Shown here one piece after another: positions 53,487 to 62,984 of a stretch of 64,000 nt of DNA. The DNA lies in NCBI RefSeq assembly GCF_003570905.1, contig NZ_QXJM01000039.1, positions 248,001 to 312,000 of the forward strand, in the 5' to 3' direction. Numbering within the stretch: the stretch's first letter is position 1; every line of letters begins with the position of its first letter. The notes beneath the pieces were generated by a model. That model was not told the DNA's origin, ran no database searches, and worked only from the letters and a program-made list of their open reading frames with translations. The stretch comes from Cohnella faecalis. Its GTDB lineage: Bacteria; Bacillota; Bacilli; Paenibacillales; Paenibacillaceae. Both the position numbers and the translations under genes were made by a program.

Positions 53487-54947
53487 ATGCGCATGGAAAA
53501 GCTTAACGAGAGAACGGCGGGCGCGCCAACCTCCCCTTTTTACGATGAGATGTTCGACGAGAAGGGTGTCCGGAAGCATTATTCGAAAGCCGATCACGTT
53601 CTGTCGAGAATGACGATCGAGGAGCGGGCGAACAGGCAGAACCGCTTGAACAGCAGACTTCTGGAGGAGGGCATTACGTTCACTCTCGCGCAGCCGGATC
53701 AGGCGGAAGCTCTCGAACGAACGATCCCGTTCGATCTTGTGCCGCGCATCATTCCCGCAGACGAATGGGAAATCATCGAGCAAGGGACGCGCCAGCGGGT
53801 CCGGGCTCTCAACGCCTTTATCGCCGACATCTATCATGAGCAATGCATTCTGAAGGATGGCCTGGTGCCGCGCCGGATGGTTATGGGCAACCGGTACTTC
53901 CGGACGGAGATGATGCGGCTTCCCGTGCCGGGCGGCACGTACATTACGACCTCGGGCATCGATTTGGTCCGCGACGACAAAGGGCAATATTTCGTCCTCG
54001 AAGACAATCTCCGTTCGCCTTCCGGTTTCTCCTACGTGTTCAAGAGCCGTTCCATTATGACGCATGACTTTCCCGAAATGTACTTCAATTACTCCGTTCG
54101 GGGAATCGATCGCACACTGCAGGATTTCCGGTCCGCTCTCCGCAATCTGGCTCCGAACGACAAGGGCGAGCCGGTCATGGCGCTGCTCACGCCCGGCAGC
54201 TTCAATTCCGCTTACTTCGAGCATACCTTCCTCGCGCAGCAGCTCGGCCTTACTCTCGTCGAAGGGCGTGACCTGGTGTGCCGGGACAATAAAATATATA
54301 TCCGAGGAATTGACGGTTTACGCAAGGTTGACGTGCTGTACCGGCGCATAGACGACGATTTTCTCGATCCGCTGTCCTTCCGGCCGGATTCGATGCTTGG
54401 GGTTCCCGGACTGATGAACGCTTACCGATTCGGCAACATTACGATTGCGAATGCGCCCGGAACGGGAGTGGCCGACGATAAGGCTATCTACACGTTCGTG
54501 CCGGAGATGATTCGGTACTACTTGAACGAACGGCCTATCTTGAACAATGTGCCGACCTATTTAATGAGCCGTCCCGAGGAGCGGGAGTTCGTTCTGGAGC
54601 GTCTGGAAGAGATGGTCGTCAAGGAAACGTCGCTATCCGGCGGGTACGGGATGCTGATCGGACCTTCGTCCACGGAATGGGAACGGGAGCTGTTCGCGGC
54701 GAAAATCCTCGAAAACCCCGACAACTATATTGCCCAGCCTACCGTAAAGCTGTCGACTTCGCCTGTCAGCGTCGATGGCCATCTCGTGTCCCGGCATATC
54801 GACCTGAGGGTGTTCGCCCTCATGGACGGACGCAACGTGCATGTGCTTCCCGGAGGACTAACCAGGGTGGCGATGAAAGAGGGATCGTTGGTCGTCAACT
54901 CCTCGCAGGGTGGCGGCTGTAAAGATACTTGGGTGCTGTCGGTCTAA
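53487..54947 (+). CDS. Circularly permuted ATP-grasp protein (DUF404/DUF407)
   Basis: 486 residues of CP_ATPgrasp type: FYDEMFDEKGVRKHYS, PFDLVPRIIPADEWE, FVLEDNLRSPSGFSYV, KTSLSGGYGML-like ETSLSGGYGMLIGPSS and RHIDLRVFAL. It should ligate amines to carboxylates using ATP; the product is unknown. It heads a three-gene cluster with alpha-E and transglutaminase-like genes, a combination known in many bacteria. Confidence 0.9.
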   Translation: MRMEKLNERTAGAPTSPFYDEMFDEKGVRKHYSKADHVLSRMTIEERANRQNRLNSRLLEEGITFTLAQPDQAEALERTIPFDLVPRIIPADEWEIIEQGTRQRVRALNAFIADIYHEQCILKDGLVPRRMVMGNRYFRTEMMRLPVPGGTYITTSGIDLVRDDKGQYFVLEDNLRSPSGFSYVFKSRSIMTHDFPEMYFNYSVRGIDRTLQDFRSALRNLAPNDKGEPVMALLTPGSFNSAYFEHTFLAQQLGLTLVEGRDLVCRDNKIYIRGIDGLRKVDVLYRRIDDDFLDPLSFRPDSMLGVPGLMNAYRFGNITIANAPGTGVADDKAIYTFVPEMIRYYLNERPILNNVPTYLMSRPEEREFVLERLEEMVVKETSLSGGYGMLIGPSSTEWERELFAAKILENPDNYIAQPTVKLSTSPVSVDGHLVSRHIDLRVFALMDGRNVHVLPGGLTRVAMKEGSLVVNSSQGGGCKDTWVLSV

Positions 54948-54974
54948 CGGAGCGTAAGCTGAGGAGGGATGTCC

Positions 54975-55928
54975 ATGCTGGAACGCATTGCGGAATCGTT
55001 GTTTTGGATAGGCCGTTACACCGAACGGGCGGAAAATCACGCGCGTCTGCTAGACGTCTATTATCATCTGAGAGAGGAATCCGATGCTTCCGGAGATACG
55101 GTGTGGAAGCGGATAGCCGAGGCAATCGGCGACACCGCTCTATACGAGGAGCGCCATGAGGCTTATCGCGAACGCGACGTTATCCACTTTTTGACGCTGG
55201 ATACGGCTCAAGGCAATTCGCTTCTCTGCTGCGTCAGCCATGCGCGGGACAATTTGAAGAAAATTCGCGAGCAGCTGCCCGCCGAGCTGTGGAACCTGAT
55301 GAACGGCTTCTACTTATGGCTCAAATCGGTTAAGCTCGACGAGGTGCTGCAGGATTCTCCCCACGGCTTTTTCCAGAAGGTCAAGGAAGGGCTGGCGGCA
55401 TTCCAAGGAACCGCAGTATCGATCGTCGTTCGCGACGAGTCGTGGCACTTGATGGAAATCGGACGCTACCTGGAACGTTCGGAGAACATCGTTCGTCTGC
55501 TGCAATCGGTTCGCCGAACGCTGCCGGATTCCAAGGAGTCGTCTTACGGCTACACGATGGCGCTGCTCAAATCGGTCGGCGGCGCGGAAGCTTTCCGGCG
55601 GCTGGGGCTTGTGGAAATGTCGCTTGAGGAAGTATGCCGCTTTCTTGTTCTTCAGGAGACGTTCCCTCGTTCCGTTCAATTCGCGATCGCTTCCTTCGAA
55701 AACCGGCTGAAGTCGCTGCGCGGTCAGGCGGATAAATCCGGCAGCGAGCTGGAGCGCGTTATCCGTCTTGCAGGCAAAACCCGATCGGAGCTTGGCTGGC
55801 TCGAACGGCACGATCTTACGCTCGACAATTTGGATTCCGTCCTGCAGCAGCTGCTGTCGAGCAATCGGCAGCTCGGGGATGCGATGGACAAATACTTTTT
55901 TTCCCCGGGACGGGAGGTCACCGCATGA
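54975..55928 (+). CDS. Alpha-E domain protein (DUF403)
   Basis: 317 residues, all-helical. LERIAESLFWIGRYTERAEN opens the family and ESWHLMEIGRYLERSENIVR repeats it. The ATG has GAGGAGGG upstream. It overlaps the transglutaminase gene by four bases, which argues for a shared complex or pathway. Confidence 0.9.
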   Translation: MLERIAESLFWIGRYTERAENHARLLDVYYHLREESDASGDTVWKRIAEAIGDTALYEERHEAYRERDVIHFLTLDTAQGNSLLCCVSHARDNLKKIREQLPAELWNLMNGFYLWLKSVKLDEVLQDSPHGFFQKVKEGLAAFQGTAVSIVVRDESWHLMEIGRYLERSENIVRLLQSVRRTLPDSKESSYGYTMALLKSVGGAEAFRRLGLVEMSLEEVCRFLVLQETFPRSVQFAIASFENRLKSLRGQADKSGSELERVIRLAGKTRSELGWLERHDLTLDNLDSVLQQLLSSNRQLGDAMDKYFFSPGREVTA

Positions 55929-56791
55929 AGCTCGAAATTCGTCATACGACCCGCTACAAGTACGGCTCTTCGGTTACGGACAGTGTCAATGAAATCCGGC
56001 TGACGCCCCGTACGGATGAGCGGCAGGCTTGTTATCATCATCGCTTGACGATCGAGCCGAACGTGCCTCTCGTATCCTATGAGGATTTTTTCGGCAATCG
56101 GGTTCATTCGTTCACGGCGAACGATCCGCACAAGGAGCTTGTGATTACCTCGCACTCCACCGTCGTTACGCGCGATCGCGATGTGACGCGAGCTGCGGAA
56201 TGGGGAGCCGAGGAATCGTGGGGGAGGCTTCGCACCCCGGATTTTATCGATGCCAATGCGGAGTATCTGTTGCCGACCCACTATGTAACGCTCCAACAGA
56301 AGGTGAAGGAGTATGCCGCGGGCATCGGAGGGGCGGACGAGGGCGTGTTCGGTTTTATCCGGCATGCGGCAGCGAGGGTGTTCGGCGATTTCGAGTATCG
56401 GCCTTTGTCGACGGGAGTTCATACGACGGCGGAGGAGCTCGTCGGGATCGGTTCGGGAGTCTGTCAGGACTTCGCCCATCTCTTGCTCGCTATTTGCCGC
56501 CTTCGGGGCGTTCCGGCCCGCTATGTGAGCGGATACCACTTCGTCGGCGATTTGCAAGGGAGGGACGCCGATTTCGAGCAAGCCTCCCATGCCTGGGTGG
56601 AAGCGTACGTGCCGGGAGTCGGCTGGCAAGGAATCGACCCTACCAACAACAATTTGATTGATTGGCGGTATGTAAAGCTCGGGCACGGACGAGACTATAT
56701 GGACATCGTTCCGGTCAAGGGCATTTATCGGGGCACGGCGGAGCAGAAGCTCCACGTGACGGTGGATGTGCAGCTGGCGGAGACGGGATAG
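55925..56791 (+). CDS. Transglutaminase-like protein
   Basis: 288 residues. An N-terminal beta domain (LEIRHTTRYKYGSSVTDSVN) precedes the papain-like core: GVCQDFAHLLLAICR (Cys), ASHAWVEAYVPG (His) and GIDPTNNNL (Asp). All three catalytic residues are present. It probably cleaves or transfers an amide made by the ATP-grasp partner. Confidence 0.9.
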   Translation: MKLEIRHTTRYKYGSSVTDSVNEIRLTPRTDERQACYHHRLTIEPNVPLVSYEDFFGNRVHSFTANDPHKELVITSHSTVVTRDRDVTRAAEWGAEESWGRLRTPDFIDANAEYLLPTHYVTLQQKVKEYAAGIGGADEGVFGFIRHAAARVFGDFEYRPLSTGVHTTAEELVGIGSGVCQDFAHLLLAICRLRGVPARYVSGYHFVGDLQGRDADFEQASHAWVEAYVPGVGWQGIDPTNNNLIDWRYVKLGHGRDYMDIVPVKGIYRGTAEQKLHVTVDVQLAETG

Positions 56792-56864
56792 GGAATTGCG
56801 TGGAGGCGATGTTGTATTCTGCTCCGCTCGGACGAAAGCTATTAGAAGCAGCGATGAAGAAAGC

Positions 56865-56908
56865 AACCCCCGTGAGGCGCGGTAAGACGCGATTCCCGGG
56901 GGTTTTAT
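56865..56908. terminator. Terminator between the transglutaminase and YeiH genes
   Basis: AACCCCCG and CGGGGGTT pair over a 24-base loop followed by TTATTG. Confidence 0.65.
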
Positions 56909-56924
56909 TGCGGATTGACGAGTG

Positions 56925-57974
56925 TTAGAGAGTAAACCATACAATCGTCGACAATGCGGCCGATGCGACCGCCATGGCGGCAAGCGGACGAAGCGCCCGG
57001 CTGCGAAGATCGCGCAAGCTGACGTTCAGGCCGAGGCCGGCCATAGCCATGGCAAGCAAGAGAGTCGTAAGCAACGAGACTCCGTGGAGCGTCGGAGCGG
57101 GATTGTCGAGGACGTTCGGAAGCAAGTAGCTGCCAACCAGGCTCATGGCGACGAAACCGAGCAAAAACCATGGAAAAGGGAAGCGTTGAATCGTGCCCGC
57201 TTCTTCGCCCGTCTTGTCCTTATGCTTGCGCTTCATCCAGGCGGCCAGCATCAAGCACACGGGAAGGAGCAGAAATACGCGGCAGAGCTTGGCGAGAAGA
57301 CCTTCTGCCAGGGCGTCCGGCCCTCCGGCAGAGGCGGCCATGGCGACGTGGGCGACTTCATGCAGCGTGAGTCCGGACCAGATTCCGTAGACGGAGGGAT
57401 CCATAGGGAGCCAAGGCTGCAGCAACGTATACAACGCGGCAAACGCCGTGCCAAGCAAGGCAATCAGTCCAGCGCCGATGGCGGTGTCTTCGTCCTTCGA
57501 GCGGATAATCGGCGACACCGCGGCGATAGCCGCTGCTCCGCATATGCCGGTGCCTATCGCTAGAAGCAGCGTCAAAGCGCGATCGGCTTTGAACAGCCGG
57601 CCGAGCAGCAGTACGGCGGCCAGCGCGAACGCGATTGTGCCGGCGCTGCGGGCAAGCAGAGGAAGGCCGAGTCCGAGCAACTCGCTAACGTTCAGCTTAA
57701 GGCCGAACAAGACGATAGCTGCGCGAAGCAGCGTTCCCGACGATAATCGGATTCCCGGACGAAGCGCCTCGGGATAATGAAACAAGTGGCGGTACAGGGT
57801 AGCCAAGAACAGCGTGCATGCTAGAGCGCCCAATCGATCCAATCCCGGCAGAAGGGATAAGGTCCATCCAAGCAAGGCGAGGAGGAAAGTAAGCAATATG
57901 CCCCCTGCAAGAGGCGGGACCGGGAAAGCTGAAAAGGGGTTGGCGGTAATAGGCGTTTGCGGCTTGGCTATCAT
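56925..57974 (-). CDS. YeiH family putative sulfate exporter
   Basis: 349 residues with about 10 membrane helices. RAAIVLFGLKLNVSELLGLG, GTGICGAAAIAAVSPIIRSK, GLTLHEVAHVAMAAS and AMAGLGLNVSLRDLR are the family blocks. Divergent LysR regulators are usual for this family, where the transporter is tied to sulfur metabolism (sulfite or sulfate). GGAGG precedes the ATG. Confidence 0.9.
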   Translation of the reverse strand: MIAKPQTPITANPFSAFPVPPLAGGILLTFLLALLGWTLSLLPGLDRLGALACTLFLATLYRHLFHYPEALRPGIRLSSGTLLRAAIVLFGLKLNVSELLGLGLPLLARSAGTIAFALAAVLLLGRLFKADRALTLLLAIGTGICGAAAIAAVSPIIRSKDEDTAIGAGLIALLGTAFAALYTLLQPWLPMDPSVYGIWSGLTLHEVAHVAMAASAGGPDALAEGLLAKLCRVFLLLPVCLMLAAWMKRKHKDKTGEEAGTIQRFPFPWFLLGFVAMSLVGSYLLPNVLDNPAPTLHGVSLLTTLLLAMAMAGLGLNVSLRDLRSRALRPLAAMAVASAALSTIVWFTL

Positions 57975-58098
57975 GCGGGTCGACCTCCGATGCTGATGAA
58001 CGTATCTTCAGCATACATGGCATGGTATAATAAGAAAAATTAATTATAATAATCGACAAAATAACTATTTGATTATAAATGGGAAGGACTCTGACCCG

Positions 58099-58995
58099 AT
58101 GGATCAGGCTTTAAAGGTGTTTGTTATGGTGGCGGATACGCGCCACTTCTCCCATGCGGCGGAAAAGCTGCATATGACGCAGCCGGCCGTCAGCCAGCAA
58201 ATCCGAACGTTGGAACAGCGGTTCAACGTTCGTCTTCTTGAACGGAACAACAAATCCGTTTCGTTGACCAAGGCAGGGGAAATCGTCCTTCACCATGCGC
58301 GGGAAATAGCCGGTCTATACCGCCGGATGGAGGAAATGGTCGACGAGCTCGTGCATTACACGGGAGGGCCTCTTAGCATCGGGGCCAGCTATACGTTCGG
58401 AGAGTATGTGTTGCCGAAAGCGCTCGCTCGCCTCAGCGTCGATTACCCCGATATCCAGCCGGCAATAACGATCGGCAATACATCGGATATCGCGCAAAAA
58501 GTAAGAAACCGAGAGCTGGACGTCGGCATCGTGGAAGGGGAGGAAATCGGCAGCGGCTTGGAGGTCGAACGGTTATCGGAGGATGCCATGTACATCGCGG
58601 TCGGAGCCGGTCATCCGCTGGCGAATACCGCGAGCGTCGCGCCGGAACGGCTGTCCGAGCAGACGTGGCTCGTGAGGGAAATCGGCTCCGGCACGCGTGC
58701 GGCAACCGAGGGGATGTTCGCCGAATTCGGCATTCATCCCAAGCGGTTAATGGAGATGGGCAGCACCCAGTCGATCAAGGAAACGGTTGAAGCGGGCTTG
58801 GGGCTCACGCTCCAGTCCAATCTATGCTTGCGCAAGGAGCTTGGATTGGGAACGCTTAAGCTGCTGGATGTCGCGGGGTTGCCTGTTCGGCGCAACTTCC
58901 ACATTCTCATCCGGGTAGGCGATCTGCGCACTCGCACGTTAGATGTCTTCTTGGAGGCGCTTCGCCTCGTAACGGCGGAAATGAATGAGATTTAA
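58099..58995 (+). CDS. LysR family regulator (CysL-like)
   Basis: 298 residues. The helix-turn-helix is in HFSHAAEKLHMTQPAVSQQI and RTLEQRFNVRLLERN; an effector domain with GGPLSIGASYTFGEYVLP follows. It is divergent from yeiH over 124 AT-rich bases containing ATTAATTATAATAAT, a plausible LysR site. It most likely controls the exporter in response to a sulfur metabolite. Confidence 0.9.
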   Translation: MDQALKVFVMVADTRHFSHAAEKLHMTQPAVSQQIRTLEQRFNVRLLERNNKSVSLTKAGEIVLHHAREIAGLYRRMEEMVDELVHYTGGPLSIGASYTFGEYVLPKALARLSVDYPDIQPAITIGNTSDIAQKVRNRELDVGIVEGEEIGSGLEVERLSEDAMYIAVGAGHPLANTASVAPERLSEQTWLVREIGSGTRAATEGMFAEFGIHPKRLMEMGSTQSIKETVEAGLGLTLQSNLCLRKELGLGTLKLLDVAGLPVRRNFHILIRVGDLRTRTLDVFLEALRLVTAEMNEI

Positions 58996-59003
58996 GCCGG
59001 GAT

Positions 59004-59648
59004 TCAGGCTCCCGTTTCCTGAGCGATTTTTCGGAAAGCGGCCAGAAACTGGGAAGCCGGATAAGCTCCGGACAAGGCGAACTTTCCGTTGACGACAAAG
59101 AAGGGAACTCCGGTAATGCCCATGCCGCGCGCCATCTCGAAATCGCGGTTTATTTCTTCATTGCCTTCTCCGGATTCCAAGCGCCGAACCCAGTCGGTCG
59201 TGTCCGCTCCGTCGATTTCATTGCCGATAGCTAGAAGCACGTCCAACGAAGCGATATCGAGTCCATCCTCGAAATAAGCTTTCATGACCGCTTCTACCCA
59301 TTCGGCCCGGAGGTCTTCCGGCACGATGACCGTCAGTCGGTGGGCGAGCACGGTATTCGGCATGCGAGTTACGTTGTCGAACCGGAAAGTAACGCCGACC
59401 GCCGCACCTGCCTCCGTTACTCGGGCAAGCATGGGAGCGATCTTGTCTTCGCCGCCGAATTTTTGTCCCATGTGGCTCTTGAACGGCTTGCCCTCAGGAG
59501 GTAAGCTTGGGTCGAGCTGATAAGCGTGATACGTAACGGGGATCGTCTCTCCGGTTGCCGCTTCCCACTGCGCTAACGCGTCGTACAAATTGCTTTTGCC
59601 GATCCGGCACCATGGACAAACCATGTCGGAATACAGATCGATTTTCAT
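59004..59648 (-). CDS. DsbA family oxidoreductase (FrnE-like)
   Basis: 214 residues, cytoplasmic. MKIDLYSDMVCPWCRIGKSN has the CPWC centre; GITGVPFFVVNGKFALSGAY holds the cis-Pro loop. Members act as polyketide or dithiol oxidoreductases or chaperones in the cytoplasm. AGAGGTG precedes the ATG; an upstream in-frame ATG at 59,681 lacks a ribosome binding site. Confidence 0.9.
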   Translation of the reverse strand: MKIDLYSDMVCPWCRIGKSNLYDALAQWEAATGETIPVTYHAYQLDPSLPPEGKPFKSHMGQKFGGEDKIAPMLARVTEAGAAVGVTFRFDNVTRMPNTVLAHRLTVIVPEDLRAEWVEAVMKAYFEDGLDIASLDVLLAIGNEIDGADTTDWVRRLESGEGNEEINRDFEMARGMGITGVPFFVVNGKFALSGAYPASQFLAAFRKIAQETGA

Positions 59649-59795
59649 CCGCTTCACCTCTCTATTGTCGGTAGCACTCATCCTTCACAGTATGGCAGAC
59701 AAGCGGCCGTCGTACAATGTGCGCGATCGGAACGGCAGTGGTAAAATGATGCAATAACGAACGGGACGAAAGCTGGCAAAGGAGGCTGAGCGAAC

Positions 59796-60623
59796 ATGGC
59801 ATTATCGATCGGATCGACGGTAGAATTGCTGAATGGAGTTCTGATGCCCCGATTGGGGCTCGGGGTATGGCGCACTCCGGAAGGCGAGCAAACCGAGGAA
59901 GCGGTAACGGCCGCGCTGAATGCAGGCTATCGGAGTATCGACACGGCTTCGCTGTACGAGAACGAGGGCGGAGTCGGGCGTGCGATAAGAGAGTCGGGTA
60001 TTGCGCGAGAGGAAATTTTCGTCACGACCAAGGTGTGGAACAACGAACAAGGCTACGATAATACTTTGAATGCTTTTCGAAACAGCCTTGAACGGCTGCA
60101 AATGGATTATGTCGACTTGTACTTGGTTCATTGGCCGGTTGCGGGCAAGTATTTGGAAACTTATAAAGCGATCGAGCATTTGTACGAGCAAGGCAAAGTT
60201 CGAGCTATCGGCGTCAGCAACTTTCTGATTCATCATCTGGAGGATTTGATGGGCTCCTGCCGGATCAAGCCGATGGTTAATCAGGTGGAGTTTCATCCTC
60301 TGCTGACCTCGAAGAAGCTGCTTATGTTTTGCCGAAAGGAAGGCATACAGCTTGAGTCCTGGCGGCCTCTCATGCAAGGAAGGCTGGATATCCCTCTCAT
60401 TCGCGAGCTTGCGTCCAAATACGGCAAAACGCCGGCTCAAATCGTGCTGAGGTGGCATTTGCAGCAGGGGGTCGTAACGATTCCGAAGTCGGTTCGCAAG
60501 GAACGTATTGAGGAAAATGCCGATTTGTACGATTTCGAGCTCGCTCCCGAGGATATCGTTCGGATCGATGGCCTTAATGAAGATCGAAGGTTCGGGGCGG
60601 ATCCGGATCGCGTCGATTTCTAA
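59796..60623 (+). CDS. Aldo/keto reductase
   Basis: 275 residues. The tetrad is visible: Asp in SIDTASLYENE, Tyr in the same stretch, Lys in VTTKVWN and His in YLVHWP; the NADPH end is IPKSVRKERIEENADLYDF. It is close to the YvgN/YtbE group reducing methylglyoxal and other aldehydes. AAAGGAGG precedes the ATG. Confidence 0.9.
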   Translation: MALSIGSTVELLNGVLMPRLGLGVWRTPEGEQTEEAVTAALNAGYRSIDTASLYENEGGVGRAIRESGIAREEIFVTTKVWNNEQGYDNTLNAFRNSLERLQMDYVDLYLVHWPVAGKYLETYKAIEHLYEQGKVRAIGVSNFLIHHLEDLMGSCRIKPMVNQVEFHPLLTSKKLLMFCRKEGIQLESWRPLMQGRLDIPLIRELASKYGKTPAQIVLRWHLQQGVVTIPKSVRKERIEENADLYDFELAPEDIVRIDGLNEDRRFGADPDRVDF

Positions 60624-60677
60624 CGGCATTGCCGGATAAACCGCTGCCGTAAGCGAAATAATACGGTGGGCACACCC

Positions 60678-60711
60678 TTGACATTTTTAACTGTAACTGA
60701 TAGTATTACAG
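60678..60711 (+). promoter_or_regulatory. Rrf2 promoter with overlapping operator
   Basis: TTGACA and TAGTAT are 17 bases apart, and CTGTAA-N9-TTACAG (60,691-60,711) covers the -10 box. This suits autorepression by the Rrf2 protein. Confidence 0.65.
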
Positions 60712-60733
60712 TAATCACCGGGAGGCGCCGCAC

Positions 60734-61092
60734 ATGAACAGTGAATTCGTTATAGCGGTCCACAGCCTTGTGCTTCTGGCCACCACCCTGAAGGAATGGC
60801 TTCCAGCGAAGAAATCGCGGCGAATGTCTGTACGAATCCGGCGCGAGTGCGCAAGGTGATGAGCTGTCTTCGCAAGAACGGCATCGTCGATACGCGCGAG
60901 GGCTCGGGCGGAGGCTACAAGCTGTGCAAGCCGCCGGAACGGCTGACGCTCGCCGATGTCTATCGCGCATTGGCGGCTGGCTCTCTTGCCCCGAGCTGGT
61001 GCAGCGGCAATCCCGAGGGGGATTGCGTGGTCCAGCTTCCAACAATGGGAGAGGTGATGGATTCCGTCTTTTGCGGGGGCGGTCAAGCTTGA
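60734..61092 (+). pseudogene. Rrf2 family regulator, one frameshift
   Basis: Starts MNSEFVIAVHSLVLLA, then the frame is lost near 60,782 and resumes as HPEGMASSEEIAANVCTNPARVRKVM, VDTREGSGGGYKLCK. One extra base restores a 119-residue YwnA-like regulator. It is where the sequence begins to deteriorate, so an error is likely. It ends in CSGN.., with Cys residues that could bind Fe-S, though the classic three-Cys pattern is not clear. Confidence 0.8.
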
Positions 61093-61245
61093 ACTGTACT
61101 TCGACGGAATTCCACATTGGGCAGATGCTGTCGCGGGTAAGGGCGAAAGCACAAGTTGATTCTGGGGGGAGCGGTAGATTAGAGATAAACCGATCATATC
61201 ATAGGGAACTTACATCGATCATAATGAGAATAGCGAGAGATGTAA

Positions 61246-61569
61246 CATGCAGTCGCCGTAACGAAAGACAAGCGTTCAATGAAACGCGTCGCTCAAGGCG
61301 TATCCCTCTTGGATTTTTGGGCTCGTGGTTGCGGACCTTGCAACAATGCAGCTTTCCGATTCCGAAGAGCTTTCCAGAGTGAGTTGAAAGGGCCAAGACC
61401 ATCGCAAAATCAACGCTCGACGGAAGAGCCTGAAATCGCCAGGCCAATTCGGCGTTAATGAGCATTCGACGCTGATCCTCTTCAAAGACGGTCAGCCGCG
61501 TTCGACAAATTGGTCGCGTCTGCAATCAAAAGGGAAGCTTTGAAATCCAGAATCGACGAAGCCACTTAA
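61246..61569 (+). pseudogene. trxA: Thioredoxin gene broken by several indels
   Basis: Pieces in different frames spell VAQGVSLLDFWA, CGPCNN, then FGVMS, TLILFKDGQP and EALKSRIDEAT before TAA. Together they are a standard thioredoxin of about 105 residues with the CGPC centre. At least four frame changes are needed, which matches the poor quality of this end. Confidence 0.7.
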
Positions 61570-61589
61570 GATTCGCTTTAATACAAAAA

Positions 61590-61632
61590 ACCACGCTTCA
61601 TGCGAGCCCTTATCGGCCGTATGAGGCGTGTT
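61590..61632 (+). terminator. Terminator behind the thioredoxin gene
   Basis: ACGCTTCATGCG and CGTATGAGGCGT form an imperfect stem followed by GTTTG. Confidence 0.5.
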
Positions 61633-61639
61633 TGCGTTT

Positions 61640-61830
61640 GAACGGGAATCTGTTAGAAACGGATGCGCAAGTCGGTGTCTGGCGCTTTGCTCCAACAGGC
61701 TTTGGCAATCCGTCGAGCAGAGCTCCGTGTCGTCCATGTCCGTTCGTGCAAAAAGTGATGCTCTCCTCGATTGTCCGCTGATCTCGAAAAAGTCTTTTCC
61801 AGCGTTAGGACATTCTTTCCGATGCGACAT
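61640..61830 (-). pseudogene. Possible small cysteine-containing protein
   Basis: An open frame begins MSHRKECPNAGKDFFEI and contains DMDDTELCSTDC, which could be an error-damaged zinc-ribbon protein (CPxxGK ... CxxxC). No ribosome binding site is clear and the frame runs on through the terminator, so this is tentative. Confidence 0.25.
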
Positions 61831-61929
61831 TCGAGTCGAGCAATTCGTCGTTCATATCATTCCATTTCGATTTGATCCGGAAATTTCGACCCTTGATTCC
61901 GGAAATTTCGCAATTTGACCCCGGCCCAT

Positions 61930-62377
61930 TTCGTCGTTTTTAATACAGAAGACGTCGGCATTCAAGGCGGAGAGATTCGCTTTTACTCCGACCATGTCGA
62001 GCCTTTAACGTGGGCGACGGTCGTTTGTAATTCCCGCCGGCAACATCGGCTTTCCAATTCCGCACATTTCGACTTTTAGCTCCGCAACATCGTTGCTCAG
62101 AGTCCGCGACATCGGCTTTTAGCTCCTTCAACATCGGCTTTCAATTCGCGAACATCGGCTTTTAGCTCTGCGACATCGGCTTGCACTTGGCCATGTCGGC
62201 CTTTTAAGCGTTGGCGACGGCCGTTTTTAATCCGCGAATCCGCTTTAGCTCCGCAACATCGGCTTCAATTCCGCGATACGCCCTTCACTTCAAAACCATG
62301 TCGGCTTTCAGCGTTGCTCGACATCGGACCGAAGCCCCGATGACAATGTCGAGGATAAGATCTAATTTTTCATCCAC
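61930..62377 (-). pseudogene. Coiled-coil repeat protein, broken by indels
   Basis: A GTG start with GGAGG seven bases upstream gives VDEKLDLILDIVIG, then many imperfect 21-bp units encoding LKADVAE-like heptads in changing frames. Such proteins (short head plus heptad repeats) are common in Bacillota; no function is known. Upstream, 62,378-62,704 shows no supportable gene. Confidence 0.6.
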
Positions 62378-62704
62378 TTTGCGGCCTCCTCCGGCCCAGT
62401 CAAAAAATAGATTGACCGGTGCTTTCCGCTAATTGCATTATCGTAGCATATGGCTTCCGCTTCGTCTATAAATCGCAGGATAGATTGAAAAAAAAGTACT
62501 GTAAAAATCATGAATCGTTTGATGGCGGCAATGCTGAGGATAACGGAAGATCGATGGTCAAGTAATCGCTTTCCATTGAGCTGCAAGGTGGAATCATCGT
62601 TATTTCGCCGATTTCGGTTTTACGCGGAATTTTGAAGGAGATATGATTCAGATTCGTATTCGCGCTGTTTTACTTGATTATACGGTCGTATCGCTTGAAA
62701 TTTC

Positions 62705-62872
62705 CGAACTTGGGAAAACGGGGGAACCGAGCGCGGCAGGCTGATACGGTTGTCAGCAGCCTTCGCAGTGGGTGTGAATCTTTCCGAGACGTTTGTCTTG
62801 GAGGTAGGGCGAGCCTTCTGCCGTCCGAATCCGTTCAAGCTAACCGTGCGTAAGCGTAGAAGAGGATTTGAC
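62705..62872 (+). ncRNA. c-di-AMP riboswitch (ydaO-yuaA type)
   Basis: Conserved blocks appear in order: ACGGGGGAACCG, GGGTGTGAATC, AGGTAGGGCGAG, CCGAATCCGTTCAAGCTAACC and GTAAGCG, followed by AGAGGA. They match the ydaO core as I recall it, with small insertions that look like read errors (GTTCAGC-type for GTCAGC). It precedes a KimA-like permease, the classical target. Confidence 0.85.
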
Positions 62873-62895
62873 AGTTGGATATCTTTGGTGTGTGA

Positions 62896-62926
62896 CCTGC
62901 AGGGATCCTGTTTCTGCGGATTTTTG
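62896..62926 (+). terminator. Expression-platform terminator of the riboswitch
   Basis: CCTGCAG and CTGCGG pair (one extra base) around an 11-base loop, followed by ATTTTTG. It would stop transcription when c-di-AMP is bound. Confidence 0.5.
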
Positions 62927-62984
62927 TCTGACGTTAAGAAATACTACTCAGACAATCCGCAAAAACGGGGAGAGAAACAACGAC

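Noticed and set aside
62362..62586. A 74-codon minus-strand frame ahead of the coiled-coil gene
   Set aside because: It lies in the error-rich end, has no ribosome binding site, and the sequence looks more like a promoter region.
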